Source: Pseudonocardia sp. (GTDB lineage: Bacteria; Actinomycetota; Actinomycetes; Mycobacteriales; Pseudonocardiaceae). From it: 37,960 nt of DNA. This document shows positions 23,742-31,313 of the stretch, one piece after another (the stretch's first letter is position 1; each line of letters starts with the position of its first letter). The notes beneath the pieces are model-generated. The model did not search any database. It was not told the origin of the DNA and saw nothing but the letters and a program-made list of their open reading frames with translations. The DNA lies in the NCBI RefSeq assembly GCF_025465255.1, contig NZ_JAODNI010000088.1, positions 1 through 37,960 on the forward strand, in the 5' to 3' direction. A program made the position numbers and the translations under genes.

Positions 23742-24647
23742 GTGCTGGACGTGATCGACAGCGCACGGCTCGGTGAGCTCGTCACCATCGCTGACGCAAT
23801 CGCCGCCTTGAGGCAAGCTGTCGTGTCGGGCCGGTCAACGGGGGCGACCGCCCGCACCGCGACATCGGTCCGCATGGGTCATCTGCTGCTCATGCCCGCC
23901 GAGGACCAGGAACTGGTCGGCGTAAAGATCACGGGAGTCGCGCCGGCCAATCCGAGCCTCGGACTACCGCGCATCACCGGGACGTACCTCCTTCACGACG
24001 CCGCCACCCTGCAGCCGCTGGCCGCCATCGACGGGGCCGCTCTGACGCTGCTCCGTACCGCGGCACTCTCGGCGCTGGCGGTCGAGGAACTGGCAGTCCC
24101 CGATGCCAGCCGGCTCCTGATCTTCGGAACAGGTCCCCAGGCTGAGGCGCACATCCGTGCGCTGTCGACGGTCCGCAAGCTCCACGATGTCGCCGTTTCT
24201 GGACGTACACCAGACGGGACTGCCGCATTCGTCCGTCGTGGCATTGACGGGGTCGCTCTGCGTCCCGCTGTCAACACCGACGTGCGCAGCGCAGACCTGA
24301 TCGTCTGCTGCACGTCCTCGGCCGCCCCGCTCTTCGACGGCAGCCGACCCGCTGCGCATGCGACCGTCGTCGCCATGGGCTCGCACACCCAGGATGCGCG
24401 CGAGCTGGATACGCAGATCCTGCGCCGATCAACCGTCGTCGTGGAGGACCGCGAGACTGCGCTACGCGAGGCAGCAGACGTCTCCAGCGCTGTCGCCGCG
24501 AAGGAGCTCGCAGATGTCATCGCTCTGGCCGACCTCGTCGCCGGCACAAAAGTCGACCAGGATCGTCCGCGGGTCTTCCGATCGGTCGGCATGGCCTGGG
24601 AAGACCTCGCGGTCGCTGGCAGAGTCCTGGACAAGACACCGCATTAG
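23742..24647 (+). CDS. Ornithine cyclodeaminase / mu-crystallin family protein
   Basis: A 301-residue NAD(P)-dependent protein of the OCD/mu-crystallin family. Typical blocks are GVKITGVAPANP, the IDGAALTLLRTAALSALAV block, the Rossmann motif LLIFGTGPQAEAHIRAL, VCCTSSAAPLF, and VVAMGSHTQDARELD. Members include ornithine cyclodeaminase, alanine dehydrogenase and ketimine reductases acting on delta-1-pyrroline-2-carboxylate or piperideine-2-carboxylate. Cyclic imines are the products of D-proline- or D-lysine-type oxidation, so a ketimine reductase role beside a DadA-like enzyme is attractive (inference). The GTG start at 23742 has GGAGAACCT before it. Operator O2 lies upstream. Confidence 0.9.
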   Translation: MLDVIDSARLGELVTIADAIAALRQAVVSGRSTGATARTATSVRMGHLLLMPAEDQELVGVKITGVAPANPSLGLPRITGTYLLHDAATLQPLAAIDGAALTLLRTAALSALAVEELAVPDASRLLIFGTGPQAEAHIRALSTVRKLHDVAVSGRTPDGTAAFVRRGIDGVALRPAVNTDVRSADLIVCCTSSAAPLFDGSRPAAHATVVAMGSHTQDARELDTQILRRSTVVVEDRETALREAADVSSAVAAKELADVIALADLVAGTKVDQDRPRVFRSVGMAWEDLAVAGRVLDKTPH

Positions 24648-25176
24648 CTCAACCGCGCCGAACTCGAGCGTCACGGCCCCTCCACCACCACCGCCGCTCT
24701 CAGGAAACCATGGCGCGGTGCCTCGCTGACTAGTTGGCAACTTCTCACCATCGGTCCGGCATCAGCTCGCTGGGCAGCGCGGGCACACCGCGTGGCTCCG
24801 GTGGCGGTGCCAGCATGGGTACCTGCATACGACGCTCCCATATGCGCGGCGGCGCCTCCGAGGAGGTAGCGGTCACGATCAGCGGCAGCCCAACCTGACC
24901 GTGCCCCTTGATCGGGCGATACGCCAGATGCGCGGTCAGCACGATGTCGTCTCCCGGCTCCCGCGGCGGAAGCTTTCGCGACCCCGCTGGTCTGTGCGGG
25001 GAGATCCAGCCCGACCTGGACCGGGTCGCGGTGCGGGCGCGGATGCTGGAGGCCGCCGACCTCGCCGCGCGGGCCCTCGCCGCCGAGGGCAACGGCGACG
25101 ACGACCGCGCGGTACGCCTGTGGCATGCGACCCGACCGGATCTCCCACCACGTGCAGGGCATGACCAACGCATTGG
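24648..25176. other. Gap with two coding fragments of unknown origin
   Basis: A minus-strand frame ending at 24745 reads from about 24955 like real protein (GDDIVLTAHLAYRPIKGHGQ, then VGLPLIVTATSSEAPPRIWE). A plus-strand frame from about 24985 to 25180 also does (IQPDLDRVAVRARMLEAADL, then AARALAAEGNGDDDRAVRLW). They hardly overlap, neither has a start site, and I recognise neither. They look like pieces of two genes joined by rearrangement. Confidence 0.35.
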
Positions 25177-25764
25177 CTAGTGGAGGCGCAGTCCTGCGAT
25201 GACGAGCTCGACCATGCGACGTGCGTCGTAGCGGGGGTTGTTGTCCGCGCCGATACAGAGATTGCCGACGCCACGCAGCAGTTCGTAGGCATCCATGTCG
25301 GGGCGAATCTCGCCCGCCGTGGCAGCAGCGTCGAGCAGCCGGGCGCACACGGGGACGAGGCGGCTGAGGAAATAGGCGTGCAGAGTCTCGAAGGCGGCAT
25401 CGTCGGACTGCAACGCCTCGGCGAGGCCGCGCTTGGTCACCAGGAAGTCGACGAAGAGGTTGATCCAACGCGCCAGGGCGGCGTGCGGGGTGCTGCCGTT
25501 CGCCAGCAGTGTCGGACCGGCCTCAGCGCATGCCTCGACCTGGTGTCGGTAGACGGCGACGATGAGATCGGCTCGCGTCGGGAAGTGGCGGTAGATCGTG
25601 CCGACGCCAACGCCCGCCTTGGCGGCGATGTCGCGCACGGGCACATCGACGCCGGAAGTGATGAAAGCCGCGGCGGCCGCGTCCAGCAGTGTCTCCTCGT
25701 TACGCCGGGCGTCGGCCCGCTTCCGCGGGGCTGACGACCCTGATCCGCTGTCGATGTCGACCAC
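25177..25764 (-). CDS. TetR-family regulator, divergent from aldo/keto reductase
   Basis: A 195-residue TetR-type regulator. The DNA-binding domain reads RRNEETLLDAAAAAFITSGV then VPVRDIAAKAGVGVGTIYRH, ending in FPTRADLI. The C-terminal domain matches the common SetR/TetR_C pattern with a long helix region and LLRGVGNLCIGADNN. GTG at 25764 is favoured, with GGAGG 10 bases upstream; longer frames would cover the operators. The intergenic space to the aldo/keto reductase gene carries two palindromic sites, so it probably regulates both genes. Confidence 0.9.
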   Translation of the reverse strand: MVDIDSGSGSSAPRKRADARRNEETLLDAAAAAFITSGVDVPVRDIAAKAGVGVGTIYRHFPTRADLIVAVYRHQVEACAEAGPTLLANGSTPHAALARWINLFVDFLVTKRGLAEALQSDDAAFETLHAYFLSRLVPVCARLLDAAATAGEIRPDMDAYELLRGVGNLCIGADNNPRYDARRMVELVIAGLRLH

Positions 25765-25797
25765 TGCGCCGCTACCTCCGTCACTCCACTTGGCAAA

Positions 25798-25812
25798 CGG
25801 AACCGTGTTCCG
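25798..25812. promoter_or_regulatory. TetR operator, perfect palindrome CGGAAC-CGT-GTTCCG
   Basis: A perfect six-base inverted repeat around three bases, preceded by GGCAAA. It lies 34 bases before the TetR start. Its extended sequence is repeated in the opposite direction at 25825-25839. Confidence 0.65.
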
Positions 25813-25824
25813 TATGTTGGTTAG

Positions 25825-25839
25825 CGGAACAAGGCTCCG
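25825..25839. promoter_or_regulatory. Second TetR operator, CGGAAC-AAG-GCTCCG
   Basis: An inverted repeat with one mismatch. On the minus strand it reads GCAAACGGAGCCTTGTTCCG, which matches the first site GCAAACGGAACCGTGTTCCG in 18 of 20 bases. The two centres are 27 bases apart. Confidence 0.62.
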
Positions 25840-25920
25840 TTTGCTCAGGATGCCAGAACAGGCGAGCCAAGACCACGCCACGCATCGCAAACTCGCTTCA
25901 CCTCTCATGGAGGAACGGTC

Positions 25921-26940
25921 ATGCAGTACGGCACCTTGGGCCGCACCGGTGTGCAGGTCAGCACCCTCGTGCTCGGCGCGATGAACTTCGGCAGTTTGGG
26001 ACGTACCACCCAGGACGAGGTCACCGCCATGGTCGATGCCGCCCTGGAAGGAGGGATCAACCTTATCGACACCGCCGACATGTATAGCCAGGGCGAGTCA
26101 GAGGAGATGGTCGGCAAGGCCATCGCCGGCCGCCGCGACGACATCGTGCTGGCCACGAAGGCGAGCATGCCGATGGGCGACGAGCGCAACCATCAGGGAA
26201 GTTCGCGCCGCTGGTTGGTCACCGAGTTGGACAACAGCCTGCGCCGTCTGGGCGTCGACCATGTCGATCTCTACCAGATCCACCGGTGGGACCCGAGCAC
26301 CAGCGACGAGGAGACGCTGTCGGCTTTGACCGATCTGCAGCGCGCGGGAAAGATCCGCTACTTCGGCTCCTCGACGTTCCCCGCGTACCGCATCGTGCAG
26401 GCCGAGTGGGCGGCCCGGGAGAACCACCTGAGCCGATACGTCACCGAACAGCCCAGCTACTCGATCCTGCAGCGCGGGATCGAGATCCACGTCCTGCCCG
26501 TGACCGAGCAGTACGGACTCGGCGTGCTGGTGTGGAGCCCGTTGGCCTCGGGCTGGCTGTCGGGCGCGATCCGCGAGGGCCAGGATATCACCACCAGCCG
26601 CTCGGCATTCATGCCGCAACGCTTCGACACCGCCATCCCCTCCAACCGGGCCAGGCTCGATGCCGTCGAGCGGCTGGCCACGGTCGCCGGCGAGGCCGGT
26701 CTGACGATGATCCAGCTCGCGCTCGGATTCGTCACCGCGCACCCCGCCGTGACCAGCGCGATCATCGGCCCCCGCACTATGGACCACTTGGACTCTCAGC
26801 TCGCCGCCGCAGACACCGTGCTCTCCGCCGACGTGCTCGACGCGATCGACGCGATCGTCGCTCCCGGCGTCGACCTCGCCGCACACGAGAAGTACGACGC
26901 GCCGCCCGCCCTGCTTGACGCGGCGCAGCGACGTCGCTGA
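25921..26940 (+). CDS. Aldo/keto reductase
   Basis: A 339-residue aldo/keto reductase of the larger bacterial type (YhdN/Tas-like). The full tetrad is present: Asp50 and Tyr55 (IDTADMYSQG), Lys80 (LATKAS) and His121 (YQIHRWDP). The C-terminal SAIIGPRTMDHLDSQ binds NADPH. ATG at 25921 has GGAGG upstream. It starts a two-gene operon with the luciferase-family oxidoreductase 59 bases downstream and is divergent from a TetR gene. The role may be in aldehyde or ketone detoxification, but no substrate can be read from the sequence. Confidence 0.93.
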   Translation: MQYGTLGRTGVQVSTLVLGAMNFGSLGRTTQDEVTAMVDAALEGGINLIDTADMYSQGESEEMVGKAIAGRRDDIVLATKASMPMGDERNHQGSSRRWLVTELDNSLRRLGVDHVDLYQIHRWDPSTSDEETLSALTDLQRAGKIRYFGSSTFPAYRIVQAEWAARENHLSRYVTEQPSYSILQRGIEIHVLPVTEQYGLGVLVWSPLASGWLSGAIREGQDITTSRSAFMPQRFDTAIPSNRARLDAVERLATVAGEAGLTMIQLALGFVTAHPAVTSAIIGPRTMDHLDSQLAAADTVLSADVLDAIDAIVAPGVDLAAHEKYDAPPALLDAAQRRR

Positions 26941-26999
26941 TCGCTCGTCACGTCTGAACCGGAGCGTGTCCCACCCAAGTTGAAAGGACCAATCGCTCC

Positions 27000-27875
27000 A
27001 TGCCGCTAACACCCCGGCCTCGTTTCGGGATCATGACCGCCCCCTCGCAGGTCGCCTACCACGACGTCCTGCGGGTCTGGCGCGAGGCGGACACCATCCC
27101 GGAGATCGAGCATGCGTGGCTGTTCGATCACCTCATGCCGATCGGCGGTGACCCGAGCGGACCGACCTACGAAGGCTGGACACTGCTCTCGGCCCTCGCC
27201 GCACAGACCCAACGACTGCGCCTCGGCGTGCTCGTGACCAGCAACCGCTTCCGACCGCCCGCGATGCTGGCCAAGATCGCCGCGACCGTCGACATCGTCT
27301 CCGGCGGACGGCTCGACTTCGGTATCGGCGCAGGCTCACGACCCAGCCACCCTCTGGCCCGGCGCGAGTATGAAGCACACGGCCTGCCCTTCCACGACTC
27401 CGCCCACGCCGTGGGGAGCCTCGCCGAAGCATGCACAGTTGTCCGGCGGTTGTGGACCGAGGCCGAACCGTTCGACTTCCATGGCACATACGTCCACCTC
27501 ACCGGGGCGTTCTGCAACCCAAAACCCGTCCAGCGCCCCCGCCCGCCGATCCTCATCGGCGGACGCTCGGCCCCGACGCTGCGCGTGGTCGCCGAGCACG
27601 CCGACCTGTGGAACATCCCCGGCGGCGACATCGACGACGCCGTCCGCCGCAGCGCACTGCTGAACCGCTACTGCGCCGAGATCGGTCGCGACCCCGCCTC
27701 GGTCACCCGCTCGATCCACCTGCCCGTCTCCTACGACCAGCCCAGCATCACCCAGGACACAATCGGCAAAGCGACCGACGCCGGCTTCCAGCACATCGTC
27801 CTCGGACTGCCAGCGCCCTACCCCGCCAATGTCGCACAGTGGGCCACCGACGAGCTCATCACCACGTCGGCCTAG
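27000..27875 (+). CDS. LLM-class F420/FMN-dependent oxidoreductase
   Basis: A 291-residue luciferase-like TIM-barrel enzyme. Supporting blocks are HAWLFDHLMPIGGDPSGPTY, LLSALAAQTQRLRLGVLVTS, RFRPPAMLAKIAATVDIVSG, GRLDFGIGAGSRPSHPLARR, and PKPVQRPRPPILIGGRSAPT. The pattern with an early FDH motif and VDIVSGGRLDFGIGAG fits the F420-dependent group that is abundant in actinobacteria, rather than the two-component RutA-like enzyme at 6.0 kb. It probably works with the aldo/keto reductase encoded just upstream, with AAAGGA as its ribosome binding site. The substrate is unknown. Confidence 0.9.
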   Translation: MPLTPRPRFGIMTAPSQVAYHDVLRVWREADTIPEIEHAWLFDHLMPIGGDPSGPTYEGWTLLSALAAQTQRLRLGVLVTSNRFRPPAMLAKIAATVDIVSGGRLDFGIGAGSRPSHPLARREYEAHGLPFHDSAHAVGSLAEACTVVRRLWTEAEPFDFHGTYVHLTGAFCNPKPVQRPRPPILIGGRSAPTLRVVAEHADLWNIPGGDIDDAVRRSALLNRYCAEIGRDPASVTRSIHLPVSYDQPSITQDTIGKATDAGFQHIVLGLPAPYPANVAQWATDELITTSA

Positions 27876-27951
27876 CCAGGGGTGGGAGGCGGCGTAGACG
27901 TGCCAGGCTTCAGCACTGGCCCTCTTCGATGACAGTTCTCGACAGGTCCGC

Positions 27952-28410
27952 CTATGGTCCCGGCGGCCGGTACGGCTCGGTCGCGTAGCGGGCCATCACC
28001 TTCAGGAGCGTTTTCTCGTCCACGCCGCCGTGCTCGACCTGCAGGGCGGTCACTTCGCGGAAATAGCCGATGTACAGGTCAGGGGCCACCGTGCAGACGA
28101 ACATCGTCCATTCGTCGGGGTCCGGGTTGGAAAAGGTGTGCGGAGCACCGACCGGCGCGGTCACCAGTCCGCCGGCGGCAACGTCGACGGACTGGTCGGC
28201 TGACGTGAAGCGCATCGTCCCGGATACGACGTAGAACGTCTCCGAGTGCTCACGGTGGATGTGCTGAGGCGGACCGCCGATGCCCGGCGGCAATCGCGCC
28301 TCGATGAGCCCGATCCGATGTCCGGTGTTCGAGCCGTCCTCCAGAATGCGGATCCGGTTCGGACCGGTGAGGACTTCGCCGCCGCCTGCGGGGACGGAAA
28401 CGACATCCAT
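27952..28410 (-). CDS. Cupin-domain protein
   Basis: A 152-residue single cupin-2 barrel. Metal-binding motif 1 is seen as HIHREHSETFYVVSG, and motif 2 as GAPHTFSNPDPDEW. The family contains dioxygenases, isomerases and storage or sensor proteins, so the reaction cannot be assigned. The ATG at 28410 has AGAGG about 8 bases before it. This ribosome binding site lies directly beside the truncated 3' end of an IS701-type transposase, so the upstream region may be a new junction and the gene's expression may have changed. Confidence 0.87.
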   Translation of the reverse strand: MDVVSVPAGGGEVLTGPNRIRILEDGSNTGHRIGLIEARLPPGIGGPPQHIHREHSETFYVVSGTMRFTSADQSVDVAAGGLVTAPVGAPHTFSNPDPDEWTMFVCTVAPDLYIGYFREVTALQVEHGGVDEKTLLKVMARYATEPYRPPGP

Positions 28411-28533
28411 CGCAATCACCTCTGTGGCGTCGGCGTCGCCAGTGGGACCAGGACCAGACGTGTTCGGCGGGTGCGGCGTGTTGCAGGATCAGGTGCACGA
28501 GCAGCCGGCGGATCTCCGGTAGCGTGAAACTGA

Positions 28534-29673
28534 TCATGTGCTGGTCGCGGGCACCGGTTTCCCCTTTGTGATCTGGGCTTTCGTCCCGGCGAGCCAGGCC
28601 AGGGCGAGCATCGAGAGGGTGACGTGGGCATACCAGGCCCGCCAGGACCGGACCTGGTAGTGATCCAGGCCGGCTTCGTTCCTGGCCTGGGCGAAGCATT
28701 CCTCGATCCGCCACCGCGACCCGGCGGTCCAGGCCAGGTCCACCAATGTGGAGCGACGGGGGCCGTAGCAGACGTAGTAGGCGATCTCGGTCGGGTCAGC
28801 GATCTTGCGGCGGGCCAGCAACCAGTGCCCGCGTCCGGGTGCCCAGCCGATGCGGATCGGGATCCGCGCCCAGTCGTAGGTCCGCGGTCCGTGCGCGCCG
28901 GCGCCGACCGAGAGCCGCCGCCAGGCCCGGGCCGGGAGCGTGGCGATCAGGTCGTCGGCGCGCTGCTCGCCGGCCGCGGTGATCAGGGTGTCGTTGCATT
29001 TGGTGGCCAGCACGTAGGCGGCGTCGTGTTGTTCGAGCCAGACGCGCAGGTATTTGGCCTGCCCGTAGGCCTCATCCGCGGTCACCCAGGCGAACGGCAC
29101 CCCCGCATCCATGGCACGTTGCAGCATCACCATGCCCTGGCGCGGCTTGGTCGTGAACTCGACCTCCTCCGGGATCCCCGCGGCCCGGCAGCGGTTTCGG
29201 TCCGCGATCCAGGACTCCGGCAGGTAGAGCTCGCGATCGATCAGCGCGTGCCCCCGGTCGCAGGCGTAGGCCAGAAACGTGCCGATCTGACAGTTCTCCA
29301 CCCGCCCCGCCGTGCCGGAGTACTGCCGCTGCACCCCGGCCGAGCGGACACCCTTCTTCACGAACCCGGTGTCATCCAGGACCAGCACCCCGCCGGGCCG
29401 CCCGAGCTGCTCGACCACGTAGTCCCGCACGTCGTCCCGGACGCCGTCGACGTCCCAATCGGCCCAGCGCAGCAGCCGCTGCATCCCGTCCGGCGAACTC
29501 TCACCCGCCCGCGCGGCCAGGGTCCAGCCGTTCTTCCGCTCCAGACTCGCGACCAGCCCGGACACGTAGGCCCGCACCCGAGCCCGCGGCTCCGCCCGCC
29601 CGAACCGGCCCGCGACCCGGGCATGCAACCGATCCAACTCCGCCACCACAACATCGACAACCACAGCTGACAT
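28534..29673 (-). CDS. IS701-family transposase, C-terminus out of frame
   Basis: A 379-residue DDE transposase. The blocks are those of the actinobacterial IS701 group: VLVLDDTGFVKKG with the first Asp, ENCQIGTFLAY, the middle Asp in VTADEAYGQ, and the last Glu in WRIEECFAQARNEAGLDHYQ followed by VRSWRAWYAHVTLSMLALAW. After a run AAAGGGG (minus strand, 28568-28562) the frame ends early at a TGA. The expected C-terminal block, TLPEIRRLLVHLIL and AEHVWSWSHWRRR, is found in the -1 frame down to about 28424. ATG at 29673 is the start. The catalytic core looks intact, but activity without the C-terminus and element end is doubtful. Confidence 0.88.
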   Translation of the reverse strand: MSAVVVDVVVAELDRLHARVAGRFGRAEPRARVRAYVSGLVASLERKNGWTLAARAGESSPDGMQRLLRWADWDVDGVRDDVRDYVVEQLGRPGGVLVLDDTGFVKKGVRSAGVQRQYSGTAGRVENCQIGTFLAYACDRGHALIDRELYLPESWIADRNRCRAAGIPEEVEFTTKPRQGMVMLQRAMDAGVPFAWVTADEAYGQAKYLRVWLEQHDAAYVLATKCNDTLITAAGEQRADDLIATLPARAWRRLSVGAGAHGPRTYDWARIPIRIGWAPGRGHWLLARRKIADPTEIAYYVCYGPRRSTLVDLAWTAGSRWRIEECFAQARNEAGLDHYQVRSWRAWYAHVTLSMLALAWLAGTKAQITKGKPVPATST

Positions 29674-29689
29674 GATCCACCATCACGTC

Positions 29690-29722
29690 AAGCAACTGCC
29701 GTTGCAGTACTGGCAGTTGCTT
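29690..29722. repeat. 11-base perfect inverted repeat at the IS701 edge
   Basis: AAGCAACTGCC and its exact reverse complement GGCAGTTGCTT are separated by 11 bases. It sits just upstream of the transposase start codon. It may be a terminator shielding the IS from outside transcription, or part of the transposase-recognised end. Confidence 0.6.
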
Positions 29723-29814
29723 CACAACGACGTGCCCGTTGGAGTCGGCAGCTCAGGGGGCAGGCCACCCCGGCCTGTGGGTGATGGAACGAACCGGCAG
29801 GAGTACCGAGGCGT

Positions 29815-30456
29815 TCAGCCTCGCTTGGGGCGGTCGCCACCGGCTCCCGCGCCGTCCCGCGCCGGCTCCTCATCCTCGTCAACCTCGGCCGAGTCGTCAG
29901 CCTCGACCCCGCCGTACTCCCGCAGGCGACGAGCGAGTTGCCGGAGTGCCTCGATGGCCTGTAGTGCGATCCGTCTGAGTAGCTGCAGCAGCAGAAGCGC
30001 CTTGTGGACGACTAAGCTGAGGCCTGCCCCGACGCCGGTGCGCAGCGTCGAAACTACTGTTCCCACCGTGCCCTGGAGCGTCGAATTCGCGGCTTCGGTC
30101 GTGCCTCGGAGCGTCGAATCCACCGCTTCGGTCGTGCCCCGGAGCGTCGAATCCACAGCTCCGGTCGTGCCCTGAACTGCGCCGGCCCCCCTCTCGGCGA
30201 GGTTCTTCAGTGCCGCTGCCCCGGGCTCTGACACCTTCGGGGCGGTCCGACCACGATCGTCGGGTGGAGTTCGGCCTGTCGCGACTGGGTTGGCCTTACT
30301 CGCGACGCCCTTGACCCGTGAAGTCGCCGCGTCGGCGGCGCCCGTCGCGGTGCCGCGGGCCCGCCGCCTCGCCGATCGGACGGCTTCTCCCCGAGGGCCT
30401 GAGGTGGATCGGACGCCCTTGGAGCCCTTCGCGTCGGATTCATTGGAGTTCGTCAT
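29815..30456 (-). CDS. Protein with 11-residue tandem repeats, function unknown
   Basis: A 213-residue protein. The N-terminal half is basic and rich in Ala, Gly, Ser and Arg, with low sequence complexity. The middle has four tandem 11-residue units of the form GTTxAVDSTLR (about residues 95-140), followed by a hydrophobic helical stretch (SLVVHKALLLLQLLRRIALQ) and an acidic tail (DDSAEVDEDEE). Eleven-residue periodicity is typical of amphipathic helices that lie on membranes or lipid surfaces, as in LEA-type or apolipoprotein-like proteins; this is a structural inference, not a family match. ATG at 30456 has GGGAGGGG upstream. It is near a CsbD remnant, so a stress role is possible. Confidence 0.7.
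   Translation of the reverse strand: MTNSNESDAKGSKGVRSTSGPRGEAVRSARRRARGTATGAADAATSRVKGVASKANPVATGRTPPDDRGRTAPKVSEPGAAALKNLAERGAGAVQGTTGAVDSTLRGTTEAVDSTLRGTTEAANSTLQGTVGTVVSTLRTGVGAGLSLVVHKALLLLQLLRRIALQAIEALRQLARRLREYGGVEADDSAEVDEDEEPARDGAGAGGDRPKRG
30042..30173. repeat. 33-base tandem repeat, four units
   Basis: Units beginning at 30042, 30075, 30108 and 30141, each starting with a form of GSAGCGTCGA and ending around GTSGTGCC. The period of 33 bases keeps the reading frame and encodes the 11-residue units of the overlapping gene. The last two units are nearly identical, which suggests recent expansion. Confidence 0.8.
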
Positions 30457-30849
30457 GGTGGGCCCCTCCCGATACAGACGGTGTACCACCGCGACCGCGC
30501 CGTGAAGCCCCTCGTCGCCAGCTGGACCAAAAGTTGCGACGTCCGGAGTGCAGTCGGCAGGCAAATGCCACATCCTGCCGAGGAGCTGCAGGGAGCAAAG
30601 ATCGGGGCGCAGGTCCCCGGATCGGCCGAGACCGTGGCCCGCCGCGCTCGAAACGCCGCATGAAGACCGATCGCAGCAACGTCAGCTGCTGCGCGACCTG
30701 CTGCTCGGGGGCACGATCCCGCAGTCACGGATCCCGCCGCAGCTTCGCCGCGGCCGAGCGTTGCTATCCGGCTGGTCGACGAGGCGCAGCCAGTTTGCTC
30801 GGCACTGGAATGCAGGACCGAGCACGCCGAGGGGATGATCCAGCTCGCT

Positions 30850-30961
30850 CCGAGGCCCCTCGCGCCCGAAGGCGCCGATCGCCGGTTACCTCTCCGCTGT
30901 TTCGCTTGATACGACCCCTGAGCTCCCGGGCCCTGTATCGGATCTTGTTGGTGAACGCCAT
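30850..30961 (-). pseudogene. Second CsbD-like gene, broken after half its length
   Basis: From an ATG at 30961 with GGAGG 8 bases upstream the frame reads MAFTNKIRYRARELRGRIKR, then NSGEVTGDRRL. This is clearly the first half of a CsbD protein and resembles the intact copy at 13.8-14.0 kb (FADKVRNKAQELRGRIK, then NTGEVTGDRRL). After this the sequence no longer matches and becomes Arg/Ser-rich until a stop at 30764. The second half has been lost to a deletion or multiple frameshifts. Confidence 0.7.
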
Positions 30962-30968
30962 CTCGACA

Positions 30969-31130
30969 GCCTCCGTTATCGATGGCTAACTCCTGATCGT
31001 GAAAGCGGTACCGACGCCGAATCTCGTCGCCTTCCATGAACTCGATGTCGCCGCACAAGGGGATCTCGACAACTACTTGGTTCGTCGCGGGATCATACAG
31101 CTGGCCAGTCTTGGGGACATCGTCACTCAT
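30969..31130 (-). CDS. Small hypothetical protein, 3' end uncertain
   Basis: From the ATG at 31130 the frame reads MSDDVPKTGQLYDPATNQVV, then a strand-rich part ending FHDQELAIDNGG, about 54 residues with a plausible protein composition. The frame has no stop at the natural end but continues through the broken CsbD gene to 30453, with a clearly non-protein composition there. So either the stop was lost or the gene was truncated. No strong ribosome binding site is seen. I do not recognise the family. It would be co-oriented with and just upstream of the CsbD copy. Confidence 0.45.
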
Positions 31131-31313
31131 TTCTTGCCGCTGTCGATTTGGGCGCGGTTCTGCGGGAACTCGCCGCAGGCCTCATCGGTGGCCTCGGCAA
31201 GCGGCGACGGGCCTTTGTAGATCCACTTTCGACTGGCATCGGAGCAGTCTGCCAGCAGCGCATTCCGCAAGCGGGATCGGCGGTCACGATGCGGCTTACC
31301 TCGCCGATGGAGG

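Larger units (their letters stand above)
28424..29722 (-). mobile_element. IS701-family insertion sequence, apparently truncated at its left side
   Basis: The element is recognised from its transposase. The C-terminal part of the transposase is in another frame and appears to run straight into the cupin leader at about 28424, so the usual end of the element beyond the coding region appears lost. On the other side it includes the 29690-29722 hairpin. Weakly similar sequences, GCGTGAAACTGATCATGT near 28530 and CGTGATGGTGGATCATGT read inversely near 29680, may be subterminal repeats. No target duplication could be identified, so both limits are approximate. Confidence 0.6.

Noticed and set aside
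24985..25180. Remnant of a nucleotidyltransferase or defence gene
   Set aside because: The fragment has only a generic helical, Ala/Asp-rich pattern. No active-site motif is present, so no such assignment is made.
28624..29670. A 348-codon plus-strand frame across the IS701 transposase
   Set aside because: The opposite strand encodes the DDE transposase with all expected blocks; the plus frame is its shadow.
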